Assembly (NCBI GenBank): GCA_009103225.1
Contig: RHPI01001037.1
Span: 276,716-334,671 of the forward strand
Reading direction: 5' to 3'
Length of the DNA: 57,956 nucleotides
Origin: Chlorokybus atmophyticus
Lineage: Eukaryota > Streptophyta > Chlorokybophyceae > Chlorokybales > Chlorokybaceae
Shown here piece by piece: positions 52,679 to 57,956 of the stretch. How positions within the stretch are numbered: position 1 is the stretch's first letter; each line of letters starts with the position of its first letter. Position numbers and translations under genes: made by a program. The notes under the pieces were generated by a model. The model did no database searches. It was not told where the DNA came from and saw nothing but the letters and a program-made list of their open reading frames with translations.

Positions 52679-54563
52679 GATGTGCCAGTCTAACCTGTCA
52701 AAAGCCTTCTCACAGTCAAGCAGCAGCAGAGCCATTGCTTCCTTAGAAAATTCAGCATGGTGAATAGCATCTAGAGCAGTGAGAACATTGTGGAAGAGAT
52801 GTAGCGGTGCTTGACAAGGCCCGTTTGCTAAAAAGAGAGGACTTCTACAAGGAGTGGAAACATTCGTGAGGATAGAGCCTTCGCTAGAATCTCATAATGG
52901 AGAGGGAGCAACGTGATGGGGCGCCACCTGCGGCGGTCTGAGAGTGCGCCTTTTTTGTGCAAGATGGTGACAACCCCTATGCGTTGAGAAATCTCCCAAT
53001 CTCCCCCTGTCAAAGAACGCTTTGGCAATAAGAAGTGTAGTCGGCACTCAGAAGCGGCCACATGTGCTTGCAGAAGTGTGCAATAAAACCGTCCTTGACT
53101 ATGGTGCGAGTCCATTATTAAGAGAGCAACACGCAGCTCCGATGCTGTCACCATCACCTCTAGCTGCTCAGCTACAGTCTTAGAGATAGAGCGAGGGACC
53201 ACACTGATGCACTCATCGCGCGCTGCTTCCTTGACTTGAACGTCCGTGGGGGAGGAGGAAAACAGAGTCTGATAGTGCCGCCGCGCAGCCTCTAGAATAT
53301 CTAGAGGGGAACGAATAGGGGGGGTCATGCGGTTGCAAGGTATGGGATAACTCTTGCAGCAAGGGCGTGACCCTTTCTGATCATCCTCTAAAAAACAGCT
53401 TGCTCATCCGTTCTCTTTCCAGCCTCCAGCGCGAGCTGAAGCATATGAAGGCTCCCTCTACCTCCGTCTCCGCAAGCTCATGTAGCAAGGAGCGGAGGCG
53501 TGCCCTCATTTCCTGCAAGGGCTGACTCAGCGGGGATGTAGCCAATTCTTGTTCCGCCGTCTCCAGTAGGACCCTCACCGCATAGTCTTCTTACATTGCT
53601 GTTGCACGACGTCTCGCATGGTGATGCTTTGCTAGGCCGAACAGTTACTCCAAGCCCTCCTCAAACCTTAGAATCAGCCTGCCCGAATCTGTAGGCCAAT
53701 ACGCCTGCCTGCATGCTCAAGATTCCTCAACATCTGCACAGAAAGTCGGATCTTTTAGCAGCATGGTGTCCACCTTCCAGCATCTAAGGCCCCTGCGGAG
53801 ATAGAGGCGCGGACACAGGGCTATCGAGAATGGGGATTGATCTGACAACACCTCCCCGATGCGAAATTGTATTTCCATGGTGAGCTCCCGCAGGCATGAA
53901 CTAGCATAGAAGCGGTCAAACCTGGCCAAGCGGACCTCCCCACCTTCACGTTAATTGCACCAAGTGCAAGAGCGTGCTTCCAGATACAGAACTCCGAATG
54001 TGTCTTCCAAGTCATACCGCGCCAGAAGGTGGGAGAAAGAACCTTGTGGGGTCTCCAGCATTAAGAATCTGGAGCGGTTGAGAAGATCGTCTTCGGTAAA
54101 GTCACCTCAAGAATGCATCAGTCCGCATCCGAAAGAGCCCCGTGCAAAGAAGAGAAAAAAAAGGAGCGCTCCGATGCTAAGTTGGGAGCATACACCGAGG
54201 CAATGAGCAGAACCCCCTCATCCCAGCGGATTCGTACCCAGCCACAGCGCGAGAGACCAACCTCCCCCGCATTGATGATGTGATGTGCCGGCTAGCGTGG
54301 AGGGTAAAAGATAACGGTGCCGCTTTTGCTATCGTGCGCTGCCGACCAATATGAAGGACCCCGCCAGAATCGTTGCAGCAAGCGGGACTCCGATGAAAAG
54401 TCAAGCTTCGCTTCTTGATGGAAAAATAAAAGTGGTAGTCCGCATCTCCCCATGTATAGAGGCGTTGGAGCAGAAGCGAGCGCTTGCTCACCCCGAGGTG
54501 AAACGCTGCACCGTCGAGCCCACGAACATTCCCTGAGCGGAGGTTAAGGCTGGCACAGGTCAT
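52679..54563 (-). pseudogene. LINE ORF2: AP endonuclease and RT, truncated
   Basis: It starts M-T-C-A-S-L-N-L-R-S-G at 54,563. Endonuclease C-part: A-R-F-D-R-F-Y-A-S-S then G-E-V-L-S-D-Q-S-P, where the family has S-D-H-S-P with catalytic His; here Gln. RT: K-K-G-A-L-S-D-R-R-R-W-R-P-I-T-L-L, then L-L-L-L-D-C-E-K-A-F-D-R at the break with its motif A Asp intact. The ORF2 protein nicks DNA and primes cDNA synthesis. About half of RT and all beyond it is lost. Confidence 0.78.
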
Positions 54564-54589
54564 GACGTGGGAAAGAGCGTCTTCTCTCC

Positions 54590-57452
<2,863 letters not shown>

Positions 57453-57956
57453 CTATCTCCCTCCGGAGAAGGAGAGATGAAGAAAACATCCACATTAGAA
57501 GACAACATAGACAAGCACTAAACTGTGGGTGGAGGGCCTCGGCAGAGGCCTCATGAAGCGAAGCTAACAGTCTCAGAGCAGGAAGAAAAAGCGGGCAATT
57601 GAAATTTTCTGCAGTCTAAGCCAGGCCGCTGCCAATGGGAGCTGCAGCGGTCTTAGGAGTATCGCCAAGCTGGGGCGAGGCCAGAAGGTAGGTAGGAGGC
57701 GGGTGGGAAGTTGCCAGGGAAGACGCCTCCATCATTTCCTCCTCCCCAGTCCTTGCACCCCAAGGCCGGGGTGAGGGTGCGCGTCATCGCCTAAAAACAG
57801 AAAAGCTGAAAGTCAACGCCGAGCTGGCCGATCTAAGGCTGGCGGTAAGGAAGCAAGCATTGAAGCGGAGCTTCGGCTTGCAACCCGGCCTAGCAGGAGA
57901 ACCCCAACCTCCTCACCCTTCCCCTCAGCTATCCCCCGTGAAGTCCCCCCCCCCCC
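57453..57956. other. unassigned end of the window
   Basis: No gene recognised. It may be LINE leader. It ends in a C10 run. Confidence 0.4.

Overview
This is a eukaryotic, gene-poor and very repeat-rich window that looks like a stack of transposable elements. No host single-copy gene could be identified. Evidence for a eukaryote: GT-AG introns of about 60-140 bp inside a Helitron replicase/helicase gene, copia and gypsy LTR retrotransposons, a tyrosine-recombinase-type (DIRS/PAT-like) retroelement, pogo-like DDE transposase remnants, an APE-type LINE and a Ulp1 (C48) protease. A green alga or related protist is a plausible guess, but nothing here proves the lineage. The window begins and ends in poly-C and contains a 522-bp poly-G run, so these are probably contig edges plus one extreme homopolymer.

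Layout. 1-2.1 kb: 5' portion of a DIRS/PAT-like element (minus strand) and an inverted copy of its terminus. 5.2-6.8 kb: a broken gag with a clean CCHC knuckle. 7.8-8.1 kb: a 62-bp tandem array. 9.8-10.5 kb: a pogo-like fragment and a SINE-like repeat. 10.6-12.9 kb: a gag-only copia element with two 380-bp LTRs (E1). 14.6-16.2 kb: a second pogo-like pseudogene, followed by LTR debris and a GC-rich patch. 17.8-24.2 kb: a minus-strand multi-exon transposon-type gene ending in a Ulp1 protease. 25.8-32.4 kb: an autonomous-type copia element (E3), broken by a 2.85-kb DIRS/PAT-like fragment that lies between 21-bp copies of the copia coding sequence. 32.9-37 kb: a gypsy pseudogene with a solo LTR inside it. 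37,330-50,314: a complete Helitron that sits in an LTR at an A|T site. 50.4-52.7 kb: a second gag-only copia element (E2). 52.7-57.5 kb: a minus-strand LINE with the poly-G tract inside its upstream ORF.

The most unusual object is at 43,205-47,376, inserted in the Helitron. It is an element with an intact 889-codon gag-protease ORF and no RT, arranged A1 - ORF - B1 - A2 - B2. This split direct repeat layout is known from PAT/Ngaro-type YR retrotransposons. Yet the element has TG..CA ends and a 4-bp target duplication like an LTR retrotransposon. It is 98-99% identical between repeats, so it is recent. Together with E1/E2, the window shows two unrelated families of gag-only parasites that must use the enzymes of other elements.

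Reconstructed order of some events: gypsy copy; LTR-B insertion into it; Helitron into that LTR; gag-protease element into the Helitron. E2 adjoins the remaining LTR-B piece, and its far side abuts a truncated LINE, so a deletion or rearrangement happened there.
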